Shown in pieces: positions 42,743-52,035 of a DNA stretch of 64,000 bases. This stretch comes from UBA1738 sp045655325 (GTDB lineage Bacteria; Bacillota; Clostridia; UBA1381). Both the position numbers and the translations under genes were made by a program. The notes under the pieces were generated by a model. That model did no database searches. It was not told the origin of the DNA and saw only the letters and a program-made list of their open reading frames with translations. Numbering within the stretch: the first letter of the stretch is position 1; each line of letters starts with the position of its first letter. The stretch is taken from assembly GCA_045655325.1 (NCBI GenBank), contig JAZOOY010000020.1, positions 26,049 to 90,048 on the forward strand. Reading direction: 5' to 3'.

Positions 42743-45713
42743 ACTTATAAAGAGGAGTTTTTGTCATTGGTGCTTTGACGCCTGACAGGATAGGGAATGG
42801 ATAGGAGCTGTCGCTCTTTTGCCACACGTCATCGCCCATATCAAGGCTTGGCCAACCCAAATTTCCGCCGTCTGCAAGTGGCTTTAGGAAGAAGTCTATC
42901 TTCATCAAGGCTTCAATGTCCTTGGCAGTTCCGTTTTTCTCGCTACTTCCAATAAGCTGTGAGTTAATTAAAGTTCGCTCGCAGGAATAGTTGTCCATAA
43001 CCTGACTTTCGTCAGCGCTACCATAAATAGCCCCGATATTTCTTCCGCCGTTTATAGCAGGATTAAGCGCCACATTCTGCATAATAACCCCGATTTCAGA
43101 GTAACCGCAGATACCGCCGGAAAGGATGCTGTCACCAGACATAATATTTCCTGCAGAATAGGTATTTTGTATAATTGAGCCGGAATTACAGCCACAAACT
43201 CCGCCTACGTATCCATTTTTAGCGAAAGCATGAATTTCGGATACTGAAAAACAGTTATAAAGTGTGGCATCTTGAGCAAGGGCACAAATACCGCCTGCAT
43301 AAAGTATATTACCGGACTCTGAAACTATATTTCCGCCGGATGCACATTTGTAAATCTGTGTACCTTCTGCCATACCGCAAATTCCGCCAACATATCCGAA
43401 CTTTGGTGATGCAGATAGTGTCATATCAGCGTAGCAATCGCTGACATATCCGCCGGTTTCAAAGCCTACGATACCGCCGACAACTGTATTTTCGCCGGTT
43501 GCGGAAATTTTTCCGCCAAAGCTTGTGCCGAAAATTACGCCGTCGCTTTCTGCTGAAATACCGCCGATTGTGGAGTTTGAATTGGTGTTAATAATATCCA
43601 CATAAGCTTCGCAATTTGTGATAGCACCGTGGTTAAGACCAGCAAAAGAGCCGAAGTGACCAGCCTTTTTGGTTTTAACTTTGCCGTAAATTTTACAGTT
43701 ATCTATGTAACCATAGTTACAAGCGGTAAGGATTCCGCTGACACCGTCAGGAGCTGTGGTCACGTTCTTGAATGTAAGGTTCTTAACAGTTCCGCCTGTG
43801 ATGTTTGAGAAGAATCCAGGCTGAGTGTTAAGGTTCAGATTATAAATTGTATGGTTATCGCCATCGAAAGTTCCGGAGAAACCATCTGATGCACAAATAA
43901 TTTTCCAAGGCAGAGTCATATAAATATCTGCTGAAAGGATATAATGTGCTGTTGGATTCTTGTCAATATCACGGAGTCCCTCAACTGTTTTAATTGGCTT
44001 TGGGAAATAAATTGTTTCACCGGGGTTAAGGGTTGGTTCCTGGGCAAGTCTTGGGTGAATCAGACGGAACCCGTTTTCGCCCAGCTTCCATTTTGAGGTG
44101 TCCCAACCAAGATTTTTATAAAAATCGAGGTCCTGAAGATTTCCCCAGCTGGCATCGTAACCGTTCTGTGAATAGTCGGATGGCTCTTCATAGAAGTCAT
44201 CGGATATAGCTTCTAAATAGAAGTAGTTCCTGTCAAGGATACCACCATTTTTGTTGGTTGTAATTCTTCCGCTGTTTTGAGTAAGAACATCGTGAACAGT
44301 CATACAAGCGCTGACGCATGTTTCAATAGTTCCGCCGTTATTCACACCCGCAATACCACCTGCATACATATCGGATGCTACTACGTTTGTTGCAGCAAGA
44401 CAATTTCTTAAAGTGCCAAAGTTACCGCCTGCAATACCGCCGGCAAAAGAACCGGAAGTGATGGAATAAAGGGAAGTAAGACAGTTTTCTACAGTACCAC
44501 GGTTAATTCCGCAAATACCGCCGGCATAGTCAGTATTAACCGAAATAGTTCCTAAAGCCACGCAGTTTTCAATAGTACCAATATTCTCACCTGCAATCAT
44601 ACCCGCAACTTTTCCTGCAGATATATCACCGTAAACTGTAAGATTTTTAACAGTTCCTGTCACCTTGCTGATAAGTCCTGCCTGATTTTTGTCGAAAAGG
44701 TGAAGACCTGTCACCTTGTGACCATTACCGTCTAAAATACCGGTAAAGTTAGCAATCGGTGTCCAGTTTTCGCTCAAGGCTATATCACAACCCAGGCGAT
44801 AGTGCTTACCTTTGATTAAAGATATCTGGGAAAGCTGTTCTTCGGTATAAACCATAAAAGGTTCGGCCTTTGTACCTTCGCCGGATTCGATGGCAAAGGC
44901 GCTTACGCCGTTTATAACAGAAACTCTGCTGGAAAGACCGTCCTTATCAACGCATAAAAGATAAATATCGTACTTCTTGCCCATGTCCAACTTTATAGAA
45001 ACGGACTTGATATCGTCTGCGGTCTCGCATAAAGGTATATTGATTTCAGGGTGTGGCAGGTCTTCTTCAACAACTGCATAATAAATTTGTGCCGGCTTGT
45101 TGGTGTAAACATCAATGGTTACCTGACCATAAACACCAAATTCTTGTGATACTTTTGGGAATCCCGGCTTAAATCTTACGCTTGACGTGTCTATTGCGTC
45201 ATAATCATATAAAAGGCCAAGGATTTCGCCTTTTGTTATGTATTCTGTAGGGTTATTGTTTTTCAAAAGACCGTTTGCTTCGGCATACGCCCAGTATTCT
45301 TTTGCGTAGTCTGAAACGCCCTGTGAAGTGCCGTCATACTCACCTTTGGCTTCGTAGTATCTGCCGATTATGCAGACAGCATCCTGACGGGTTATGTTGT
45401 CATAGGGCTTTGCGTTGCCGTATGCATCGCCAACTATAAGGCCGTGGTGGTTGGTGCTTGCCAAGGCATTTGCGAACCAATCGCTATGGGAAACGTCAGC
45501 AAAGGTATTGACGCCACCGTGAAGGTCTAAAAATTTGGTAAGGATAACTGCAAATTCGCCACGAGTAACGGGATTTTCGGCGTTGACATTGCCGTTTTCG
45601 TCGCCCAGAACAATGCCGTCACGGATTGCAGTTTCTACGTAGTTTTCAAACTGTGCATTGACAGGCGATATGAGTAACGCTGAAAGTAGCATAGGAACTA
45701 ATGCTTTTTTCAT
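42741..45713 (-). CDS. SLH-domain surface protein with GLUG repeats
   Basis: A 990-residue secreted protein. Signal peptide (1-20, cut after VNA), three SLH modules (about 25-75, 78-125, 130-185), an Ig-like stretch to about 270, then many GLUG-type repeats (GGIAGVNNGGTIETC, GGICGINRGTVENC and similar) from about 330 to 480 and again from about 620 to 960. GLUG repeats form beta-solenoids in adhesins and surface proteases; no enzymatic domain is visible. It probably decorates the cell wall alongside the major SLH protein. Codon use is ordinary, so it should be less abundant. A 150-bp structured leader precedes it. Confidence 0.85.
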   Translation of the reverse strand: MKKALVPMLLSALLISPVNAQFENYVETAIRDGIVLGDENGNVNAENPVTRGEFAVILTKFLDLHGGVNTFADVSHSDWFANALASTNHHGLIVGDAYGNAKPYDNITRQDAVCIIGRYYEAKGEYDGTSQGVSDYAKEYWAYAEANGLLKNNNPTEYITKGEILGLLYDYDAIDTSSVRFKPGFPKVSQEFGVYGQVTIDVYTNKPAQIYYAVVEEDLPHPEINIPLCETADDIKSVSIKLDMGKKYDIYLLCVDKDGLSSRVSVINGVSAFAIESGEGTKAEPFMVYTEEQLSQISLIKGKHYRLGCDIALSENWTPIANFTGILDGNGHKVTGLHLFDKNQAGLISKVTGTVKNLTVYGDISAGKVAGMIAGENIGTIENCVALGTISVNTDYAGGICGINRGTVENCLTSLYSITSGSFAGGIAGGNFGTLRNCLAATNVVASDMYAGGIAGVNNGGTIETCVSACMTVHDVLTQNSGRITTNKNGGILDRNYFYLEAISDDFYEEPSDYSQNGYDASWGNLQDLDFYKNLGWDTSKWKLGENGFRLIHPRLAQEPTLNPGETIYFPKPIKTVEGLRDIDKNPTAHYILSADIYMTLPWKIICASDGFSGTFDGDNHTIYNLNLNTQPGFFSNITGGTVKNLTFKNVTTAPDGVSGILTACNYGYIDNCKIYGKVKTKKAGHFGSFAGLNHGAITNCEAYVDIINTNSNSTIGGISAESDGVIFGTSFGGKISATGENTVVGGIVGFETGGYVSDCYADMTLSASPKFGYVGGICGMAEGTQIYKCASGGNIVSESGNILYAGGICALAQDATLYNCFSVSEIHAFAKNGYVGGVCGCNSGSIIQNTYSAGNIMSGDSILSGGICGYSEIGVIMQNVALNPAINGGRNIGAIYGSADESQVMDNYSCERTLINSQLIGSSEKNGTAKDIEALMKIDFFLKPLADGGNLGWPSLDMGDDVWQKSDSSYPFPILSGVKAPMTKTPLYK

Positions 45714-45726
45714 AATTGTACCTCCT

Positions 45727-45860
45727 AAAAGGTGAAGTTATTTTAAGAAACCCTGATTTCTGCAAAAGCGCACAAAATCAGGGCATAGGTATGCTATTGT
45801 GCGTAGCACAACAAGGTTCCGGGGTACCCGACCGTAATCTTTGATTACGGCATCGGGTCG
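45727..45860 (-). promoter_or_regulatory. Hairpin-rich leader or spacer before the SLH-GLUG gene
   Basis: Read on the minus strand, three stems occur in order: ccgtaatc/gattacgg flanked by cccga/tcggg, ttgtgctacgcacaa, and ccctgattt/aaatcaggg followed by TTTCTT. The last could be a weak terminator for hslO or an attenuator for the SLH gene. Confidence 0.4.
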
Positions 45861-45865
45861 GGTTC

Positions 45866-46747
45866 TTATTTGGCTTTTTCGTACATTTCAAGAAGTTCTT
45901 CCTTTGAGAAGACATACTTGTTGTTACAGAACTGGCATTCCACTTCGCATTTTCCGTCTTCGTCAATAATCTTGCGAAGTTCGTCCTTGCCAATAGAGAT
46001 AACCGCACGTTCCATACGTTCTTTTGAACACTTACACTGGTACTTTGGTGTTACGGTTTCGTTCTGCATTATCATAGAAAATCCCTCAGTCAAATAGAAC
46101 AGAATATCCTCTGGGGTCATTCCGTCTTTTAACATTGTGGTGATAGGTGGGATTTCAGCCATTTTATCTTCAATAATGCCTGCCACTTCTTCAGTTGCTT
46201 CCGGCATAAGCTGAATCATAAATCCGCCAGCAACGGATGCGGTGTTGTCCGGATTTACTAAAACGCCAAGACCCATAGCGGTAGGAATCTGGTCGGATTT
46301 TGCGAAGTAATATGTCAAATCTTCTGCGATTTCGCCTGACATAATAGGAACCTGTCCTGAATAAGGCTCTTTAAGGCTTAAATCACGGATTACGTTAAGT
46401 TGACCCTGACCAACAGCGCCGCCAACGTCAAGCTTGCCGTCTTTATTTAGCGGAATGTCAACAAACGGGTTAACGACATAACCGCGCACCTGTGAAAGGT
46501 AGTCGGTTACGGCTACCATATTTCCCAAAGGGCCATCGCCACGGAACTGTATTGTTATAGAATCAGTCTCGTTTTTAAGTCCCTGTCCCATAATAGCAGC
46601 AGCGGTAAGTGTTCTACCAAGTGCCGCAGTTGCAACAGGGAATGTATTATGAATTTTTTGCGCTTCATTTACCATATCGGTAGTTACTGCAACAAAAATT
46701 CGTATAGCACCGTCAGTGCTTTGTCCTCTTACTATTACGTCTGGCAT
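45866..46747 (-). CDS. hslO: Hsp33 redox-regulated chaperone
   Basis: A 293-residue Hsp33. The C-terminal zinc centre is CKC (about 238-240) plus CQFC (about 271-274), which releases zinc and unfolds on oxidation, switching the holdase on. The N-terminal domain has QFRGDGPLGNMVAVTD and GGAVGQGQLNVIRDL. It begins 18 bp after cdaR and may be co-transcribed with the c-di-AMP genes, where many Firmicutes have glmM instead. Confidence 0.95.
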   Translation of the reverse strand: MPDVIVRGQSTDGAIRIFVAVTTDMVNEAQKIHNTFPVATAALGRTLTAAAIMGQGLKNETDSITIQFRGDGPLGNMVAVTDYLSQVRGYVVNPFVDIPLNKDGKLDVGGAVGQGQLNVIRDLSLKEPYSGQVPIMSGEIAEDLTYYFAKSDQIPTAMGLGVLVNPDNTASVAGGFMIQLMPEATEEVAGIIEDKMAEIPPITTMLKDGMTPEDILFYLTEGFSMIMQNETVTPKYQCKCSKERMERAVISIGKDELRKIIDEDGKCEVECQFCNNKYVFSKEELLEMYEKAK

Positions 46748-46765
46748 AGTATGTTTGTCCTTTCT

Positions 46766-47950
46766 TTAAAGCAGTTTGGCAGTAGCGGTATATTCGCCAA
46801 TAATATCTATATTTTCTTCTGCCGCAACAGTTACGCTAACTGTCTTTTCATTTTCATCTAATTCTGAAGCATCAATTGTGGCAGAAATCTTGCTTGCTAC
46901 AGCATCGTCTTTTGAAGCTTTAACTGTAACCTTTATTTTTTCAGGATTAACCTGAACTTCTTGTCCTTCAGGCACATTTTCAGCGGTAACGGATACTTCA
47001 ACTTCGTGCATTGTGCGTGGAAGAAGCTCATAGTCCACCTCAATTGACAGGTCTTCTGATGGGCAGTAAATGCCGTCAGGAATCTGAACCTGTACTGTTA
47101 TTGGGCTACGCTCTTTAGTTGCGTTGCTATCCAAAACTGCATAAAGCTGTGTTTCGGTAGCATTTTCTGGAAGCCCAACAGTAAGGGTAGATACGCTCTG
47201 CTTTTTAACCTTCAGGGTGTAGTTTGTTTTAAGACTATCGCTAAGTACTACACGTACAGGAAGCTCTACCTTTTTATAAACTGTGCCGGTTACCAAAACT
47301 GTGCTCTGGCTTTTTGAAATAATATTCTTTTCGCTTAAGATATTTCCATCTTCATCGTACAGCTTGTAATTAAAATTCATATCGCCGTTTGTGGATATTT
47401 CAGATGTGTCTATAATAGCTTTTGCATATGCGATTTTTTCCACAATACTCTGTGCACCACGAACAGTAAGTGTTTCTGCTTTACTCTTAACAGATACAAG
47501 ATGATCGTGAACTCTGCCGGTTTCTTCTGTTTCAAGCCTTATCGGAATGTCACGGGAAAGAATTTTCTCAACATCTATTGAAACGGTAGAGATTTTTGTC
47601 TTGGTAAGAGTAACCATATCCTGTGGATAACTGTACTGCACCAAAACCTGATGAGTTCCGACATCGTGGATGTTTGAAACGTCTATGTGGGCAGAAACTA
47701 CGCCCAAGGATGAAATAACTTTGCTTCTGCTTCCACGGATTACGGCGGAAAATGCAGGAAGCTCGTCCTTGTTTACTACAGTAAGGCCACGTTCACGAAG
47801 TTGCGCTTCGCCTGAAAAAACTGCGCCCACGTTGGTTACGTGCTGGCTTACTGCAGGGTCTTCGGTATATGTTATTGCAAACCAGAGAACGATGGCAATA
47901 AATGCGGATAGAATTTTAAGAAGCAACTTTTTATCATTAATCATTTTCAT
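46766..47950 (-). CDS. cdaR: CdaA regulatory protein CdaR (YbbR repeats)
   Basis: A 394-residue protein: one N-terminal membrane helix (LLLKILSAFIAIVLWFAITY, about 9-28) and four extracellular YbbR repeats. CdaR binds and regulates the diadenylate cyclase CdaA, encoded immediately upstream; the start codon overlaps the cdaA stop (ATGA). GGAGG six bases upstream of the ATG. Confidence 0.92.
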   Translation of the reverse strand: MKMINDKKLLLKILSAFIAIVLWFAITYTEDPAVSQHVTNVGAVFSGEAQLRERGLTVVNKDELPAFSAVIRGSRSKVISSLGVVSAHIDVSNIHDVGTHQVLVQYSYPQDMVTLTKTKISTVSIDVEKILSRDIPIRLETEETGRVHDHLVSVKSKAETLTVRGAQSIVEKIAYAKAIIDTSEISTNGDMNFNYKLYDEDGNILSEKNIISKSQSTVLVTGTVYKKVELPVRVVLSDSLKTNYTLKVKKQSVSTLTVGLPENATETQLYAVLDSNATKERSPITVQVQIPDGIYCPSEDLSIEVDYELLPRTMHEVEVSVTAENVPEGQEVQVNPEKIKVTVKASKDDAVASKISATIDASELDENEKTVSVTVAAEENIDIIGEYTATAKLL

Positions 47951-48786
47951 TTTGTGCTCCTCCAGAACTTTAGTCTGTCACGGTCGGTATGCCTTGCCAA
48001 AGCCTTACCAAGGGCAGTTTTAAGGCTTGCTTCGGTAAGATTTCGTGTAAGGCTTCCGTTAACAGCAATAGAAATTTTGCCTGTTTCTTCGCTGACTATA
48101 ACAACAATGGCATCAGATGCCTCAGATATTCCAAGTGCTGCACGGTGACGTGTTCCCAAATCACGAGATAGATTTGTGTTTGAAGTAAGTGGCAGGAAGC
48201 AGCCTGCTGTGTGGATTCTGTCACCACGGATGATGACTGCGCCGTCATGGAGCGGAGTTTTTGGGAAGAAGATGTTTTCTAGTAGCGCACTGCTTACATC
48301 TGCATCCAAAAGAGTTCCTGTTCTGATAACGTCGCCAAGTTTGGTTTCTCGCTCAATTACGATTAAAGCTCCTGTCTTTGTTGATGACATATTGGAAGCT
48401 GCTGTAACAATTTCAGAAACTGCATAGTCGTCATCGTCGCTACCGGTGGTTTTACCGGTTGCCACGTCTATAAGCTTTCCAACATTTGAACGTCCCATTT
48501 TTTCCAAAAGGTTTCGAAGCTCCGGCTGGAAGATAACCACAATTGCGAACATTCCCACCTGCATGGCGTTACGCAAAAGGTAGTTAAGAGTTGTAAGATG
48601 AGCCCAGGAGCTTACCTGAAGTATCAAAAATAGAATGAAAATACCCTTAACAAGTTGCATTGCACGGGTTTCTTTTAAAACTTTTAAAAGCTGATATACA
48701 ATAGTTGCAATAAGAAATATGTCAATAATATCGGTTAATTTAAGTACCTGAAAAAAGCTTCTTAAATAGAGCAAAGCTGAATCCAT
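47947..48786 (-). CDS. cdaA: Diadenylate cyclase CdaA
   Basis: A 279-residue membrane cyclase with three N-terminal helices (about 15-100) and a DAC domain. Catalytic motifs are PLHDGAVIIRGD (DGA) and LGTRHRAALGISE (RHR). It makes c-di-AMP from two ATP, the messenger for potassium and wall homeostasis. The ATG at 48786 follows GGAGGG; an upstream in-frame ATG lies within that ribosome-site region. Start of the cdaA-cdaR(-hslO) unit. Confidence 0.94.
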   Translation of the reverse strand: MDSALLYLRSFFQVLKLTDIIDIFLIATIVYQLLKVLKETRAMQLVKGIFILFLILQVSSWAHLTTLNYLLRNAMQVGMFAIVVIFQPELRNLLEKMGRSNVGKLIDVATGKTTGSDDDDYAVSEIVTAASNMSSTKTGALIVIERETKLGDVIRTGTLLDADVSSALLENIFFPKTPLHDGAVIIRGDRIHTAGCFLPLTSNTNLSRDLGTRHRAALGISEASDAIVVIVSEETGKISIAVNGSLTRNLTEASLKTALGKALARHTDRDRLKFWRSTK

Positions 48787-48894
48787 TAAAAATCCCTCCA
48801 TCCCCATTTTATATTATAATTTAATTATACATTAAAACGCTCCATATTACCAGCATTTTTTCAAGAAATTTATAATTTTTTAATAAAATAAAAA

Positions 48895-48983
48895 AGCTTT
48901 TGATAAAAGCACCGCCTGCGGGCGTGGGAATAAGGAAGCAATTTTGAAATACACGTCATTGCGCTTTGCACAATTTCCTATAT
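48895..48983. repeat. Possible decayed third copy of the modular hairpin element
   Basis: Contains cgcctgcgggcgtgggaata, close to the cgcctgcggcgtgtggattt junction of the intact elements, then ttttgaaat and the imperfect stem attgcgctttgcacaat. No intact GTGAAAT linker remains. Weak, but the order of pieces matches. Confidence 0.35.
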
Positions 48984-48986
48984 TAT

Positions 48987-49023
48987 AAAAAAATACCGCA
49001 ACCGTGATTTTCCGGTTGCGGTA
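48987..49023 (-). terminator. Terminator of the iron alcohol dehydrogenase gene
   Basis: Stem taccgcaaccg/cggttgcggta, eight-base loop, six U on the minus strand. Confidence 0.92.
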
Positions 49024-49043
49024 AAATATGCATTTTTATAGTA

Positions 49044-50225
49044 TTAGAAATCAACTTCGCTGCCGTAGTAAGCGCATGTGAATAGCTTTTCCATCTGGTC
49101 AGGATTGATTGATCTTGGGTTTGAACCTGTACAAGCATCGCCAACTGCAAGTTCTGCGATTGTTGCGATCTTTTCCTTGAATTCAGCTTCGTTAACGCCG
49201 AAGTCCTTTAGTGTCTTTGGAATGTTAAGTTTAGCGTTAAACTCGTCAATCATATTGATTAGAGCGTTAACCTGTGACTTTTCAGAAGCTCCGCCAAGGC
49301 CAAGTCTTCTTGCGATATCAGCGTAACGGTGCATAGCCTCTTTTTCGTGTGCGTTAAACTTAATTACGTATGGTAGATAGATAGCATTTGCACAGCCGTG
49401 AGGAATGTGTCCTGTAGAGAATGCAGCACCTGTCTTGTGAGCCATTGAGTGAACAATACCAAGAAGTGCATTTGTGAATGCCTGACCTGCTAGGCACTGT
49501 GCGTAGTGCATCTGTTCTCTTGCGTCAAGATCGCCTGCGAAAGACTGTGGTAGGTAATCAAATACCATTTCGATAGCCTTAATTGCAAGAGGATCTGTAA
49601 ATGGTGTGTTAAGTGTTGAAACGTAAGCTTCAACGGCGTGTGTCAAAGCGTCCATACCTGTGTAAGCAACCTGTGTAGGAGGTAATGTTTCAACAAGGTC
49701 TGGGTCAACGATAGCAACGTCTGGTGTGATTTCGTAGTCAGCTAGTGGATACTTAACACCCTTTGCATAGTCTGTAATAACTGAGAAAGCTGTAACTTCT
49801 GTAGCTGTACCTGATGTTGATGGGATAGCTACGAATCTTGCCTTTGTTCTTAGTTTTGGGAAGTTAAATGGTGTGCAAAGCTGTTCGAATGTTGTGTCTG
49901 GGTATTCATAGAATGCCCACATAGCTTTTGCAGCATCGATAGGTGAACCACCGCCGATTGCAACGATCCAGTCAGGCTGGAACTTTGTCATAGCATCAGC
50001 ACCGCGCATAACAGTTTCAACTGATGGGTCTGGCTCAACGCCTTCAAAAATCTCAACAGCCATACCTGCTGCCTTTAGGTAATCTTCTGTTTTCTGAAGG
50101 AATCCGCCTTTTCTCATTGAGCTTCCGCCTGTTACGATAATAGCCTTTTTGCCGTCTAGGTTCTTAAGGTTTTCAAGAGAGCCTTTACCGTAGTACATAT
50201 CTCTTGGTAATGTAAATCTTGCCAT
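49044..50225 (-). CDS. Iron-containing alcohol dehydrogenase
   Basis: A 393-residue group III dehydrogenase. NAD(P) motif AIGGGSPIDAAKA (about 91-103) and the metal-binding region GIVHSMAHKTGAAFSTGHIPHG (histidines near 258, 262 and 272-276; shown in the protein as two H-rich pieces). It would reduce acetaldehyde or butyraldehyde to alcohol in fermentation; substrate and cofactor preference cannot be read off. Strong promoter and restricted codon use suggest high expression, consistent with a fermentative anaerobe. A single-gene unit. Confidence 0.9.
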   Translation of the reverse strand: MARFTLPRDMYYGKGSLENLKNLDGKKAIIVTGGSSMRKGGFLQKTEDYLKAAGMAVEIFEGVEPDPSVETVMRGADAMTKFQPDWIVAIGGGSPIDAAKAMWAFYEYPDTTFEQLCTPFNFPKLRTKARFVAIPSTSGTATEVTAFSVITDYAKGVKYPLADYEITPDVAIVDPDLVETLPPTQVAYTGMDALTHAVEAYVSTLNTPFTDPLAIKAIEMVFDYLPQSFAGDLDAREQMHYAQCLAGQAFTNALLGIVHSMAHKTGAAFSTGHIPHGCANAIYLPYVIKFNAHEKEAMHRYADIARRLGLGGASEKSQVNALINMIDEFNAKLNIPKTLKDFGVNEAEFKEKIATIAELAVGDACTGSNPRSINPDQMEKLFTCAYYGSEVDF

Positions 50226-50301
50226 AGCATTATTCTCCTTTATGTTACAGTTAATTTATGAGATTGAAATTGTTAAAAATTTATCAATCCCACTAAATTT
50301 T

Positions 50302-50330
50302 ATTATAGCATACTTTAAAAGAAAAGTCAA
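50302..50330 (-). promoter_or_regulatory. Promoter of the iron alcohol dehydrogenase gene
   Basis: Minus strand TTGACT, 17-base spacer, TATAAT with extended TGC. Confidence 0.85.
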
Positions 50331-50378
50331 CAATTCATGGGAGTTTTAAAACCGGATTATATTGGATAAAAAGGCACA

Positions 50379-50414
50379 AAAAAACACCTTAAAAGCAAAA
50401 CTTTTAAGGTGTTT
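50379..50414 (-). terminator. Terminator of yebC
   Basis: Stem aaacaccttaaaag/cttttaaggtgttt, five-base loop, U-rich tail on the minus strand. Confidence 0.9.
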
Positions 50415-50417
50415 AAA

Positions 50418-51152
50418 TTATTCCAAATCCTCCGGCATATCCCAGTTGTGATATACGTCCTGAACGTCGTCATCATCTTCCATATGCTCAAGCATTCTTG
50501 ACATCATCTTAATCTGGTCAGGGTCTGTAAGCTCTGTCATAGTCTGTGGAACCATAGAGATTTCAGCAGATGAAAGAGCGTACTTTCCTTCTAATGCATC
50601 ACGTACTGTGTGGAAATCAGCTGGAGCTGTTGTGATTTCGATGCATTCAGCTTCAACCTGAATGTCATCAGCACCTGCTTCTAGTGCATCCATAGTGATT
50701 TCGTCTTCGTCGATGCCGTCGTTTTCGATTACGATAACGCCCTTTTCGTCAAACATAAAGCTAACGCAACCTGATGTTCCCATATTTCCGCCAAACTTAT
50801 CAAAGTAGTGACGAACGTTTGCAGCAGTTCTGTTACGGTTGTCTGTAAGTGTGTTAACGATTACGGCAACACCTGATGGGCCATAGCCTTCGTATGTTAC
50901 TGATTCGTAGTTATCATCAGTGCCTGCACCTGCAGCCTTGCTGATTGTACGGTTGATGTTGTCGTTAGGCATATTTGCAGCTCTTGCCTTAGAAATTGCA
51001 TCCTTTAGTGATGAGTTGTTGTCTGGGTCCGGACCGCCGGCCTTAACAGCAACTAAAATTTCACGGGCAATCTTTGTAAAAATCTTTGCTCTTTGAGCGT
51101 CATTTGCGCCCTTTTTTCTTTTAATGGTACTCCATTTTGAGTGTCCAGACAT
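50418..51152 (-). CDS. YebC/PmpR family protein
   Basis: A 244-residue protein beginning MSGHSKWSTIKRKKGANDA, the family hallmark; acidic middle and C-terminal domains follow. Long annotated as a transcriptional regulator, the family has also been linked to relief of ribosome stalling at proline stretches. The ATG at 51152 follows AGGAGG; upstream in-frame codons are leader. The gene stands between the khpB-operon terminator and the alcohol dehydrogenase. Confidence 0.95.
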   Translation of the reverse strand: MSGHSKWSTIKRKKGANDAQRAKIFTKIAREILVAVKAGGPDPDNNSSLKDAISKARAANMPNDNINRTISKAAGAGTDDNYESVTYEGYGPSGVAVIVNTLTDNRNRTAANVRHYFDKFGGNMGTSGCVSFMFDEKGVIVIENDGIDEDEITMDALEAGADDIQVEAECIEITTAPADFHTVRDALEGKYALSSAEISMVPQTMTELTDPDQIKMMSRMLEHMEDDDDVQDVYHNWDMPEDLE

Positions 51153-51171
51153 AGTTTTCTTCCTCCTAGTC

Positions 51172-51247
51172 AAAAAGGAATGTTTAAAAATGCACAGACT
51201 GTTCAATAAATTGAACTACGAAGTTCTGCACATTTTTCTTCATTCCC
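51172..51247 (-). terminator. Large nested terminator of the rpmH-khpB operon
   Basis: On the minus strand GGAATG and AAAAATGTGCA pair with TGTGCATTTTT and CATTCC (two wobble pairs that work only on this strand), enclosing gaac/gttc stems, then five U. Stops transcription before yebC. Confidence 0.75.
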
Positions 51248-51273
51248 CATAAAGTCAAATAATAAAATTTCAA

Positions 51274-52035
51274 TTACTCTTCTGTGCTTTCCAAAAATTC
51301 ATCAAAGCTCTTGTGCTTGTTGTGGTTCTGCTGTCTGTATTCAGCAGCGATTCTTGATGAAATATGTGGTCTTTTTGGTTCAGAATGTCTTGGAGTGTAG
51401 TTCTTTGGTGCAATAACTACCTTTCTATATGGTTCTTCACCGATTGAAAATGTTGTAACATCCTCATTACCCTGAAGACTTGAGTGAATAATACGTCTTT
51501 CATAAGGGTTCATTGGCTCAAGTGTGTGCTTTTTGCCTGTTCTTGCAACTTTATCAGCAAGTCTTGAAGATAGCTGAAGAAGTGCTGCCTGGCGCTTTTC
51601 ACGATAGTTTTCTGTGTCAAGAATAACACGAACTCTCTCGTCTGATTCACGGTTTACAACAAGTGATGTAAGATACTGAAGAGCATCTAATGTATCACCG
51701 TGCTTACCGATTACAAGACCCATACGTGAGCCTTCCATGAAAACGTCAAGGCTTTCTTCGCCAGACTTTGCGTTAACGTCAACGTCAAGACCCATAGCAC
51801 CGAAAATATCGTTTAAGAAGTGCTTTGCAACGGCTGCGTTACCATCTTTAGCAACAGCCTTTACGCGAGCGCCCTTTGAACCGATGCCCAAAAAGCCTTT
51901 TGTGCCTTCTTCAAGAACTTCGATTTCGGCTTCGTCTTCGTTTATTCCAAGCTCTTTTAGCGCCAAAGCCTTAGCTTCATCTACGCTTTTTGCTTCTTTT
52001 TCTGTTTTTGTCAGGTACTTTAACAACGAAATCAT
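51274..52035 (-). CDS. khpB: RNA-binding protein KhpB (EloR/Jag)
   Basis: About 253 residues: N-terminal Jag domain (EEGTKGFLGIGSKGARVK), KH-II domain with GLVIGKHGDTLDALQYL (about 112-128) and C-terminal R3H domain NPYERRIIHSSLQ (about 180-193). With KhpA it binds RNA and affects cell elongation and division. It overlaps the end of yidC. The start is uncertain: an ATG at 52035 has a purine run directly against it, a TTG at 52050 lies upstream, and a TTG at 52026 has AGAGG at the best spacing. Confidence 0.9.
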   Translation of the reverse strand: MISLLKYLTKTEKEAKSVDEAKALALKELGINEDEAEIEVLEEGTKGFLGIGSKGARVKAVAKDGNAAVAKHFLNDIFGAMGLDVDVNAKSGEESLDVFMEGSRMGLVIGKHGDTLDALQYLTSLVVNRESDERVRVILDTENYREKRQAALLQLSSRLADKVARTGKKHTLEPMNPYERRIIHSSLQGNEDVTTFSIGEEPYRKVVIAPKNYTPRHSEPKRPHISSRIAAEYRQQNHNKHKSFDEFLESTEE

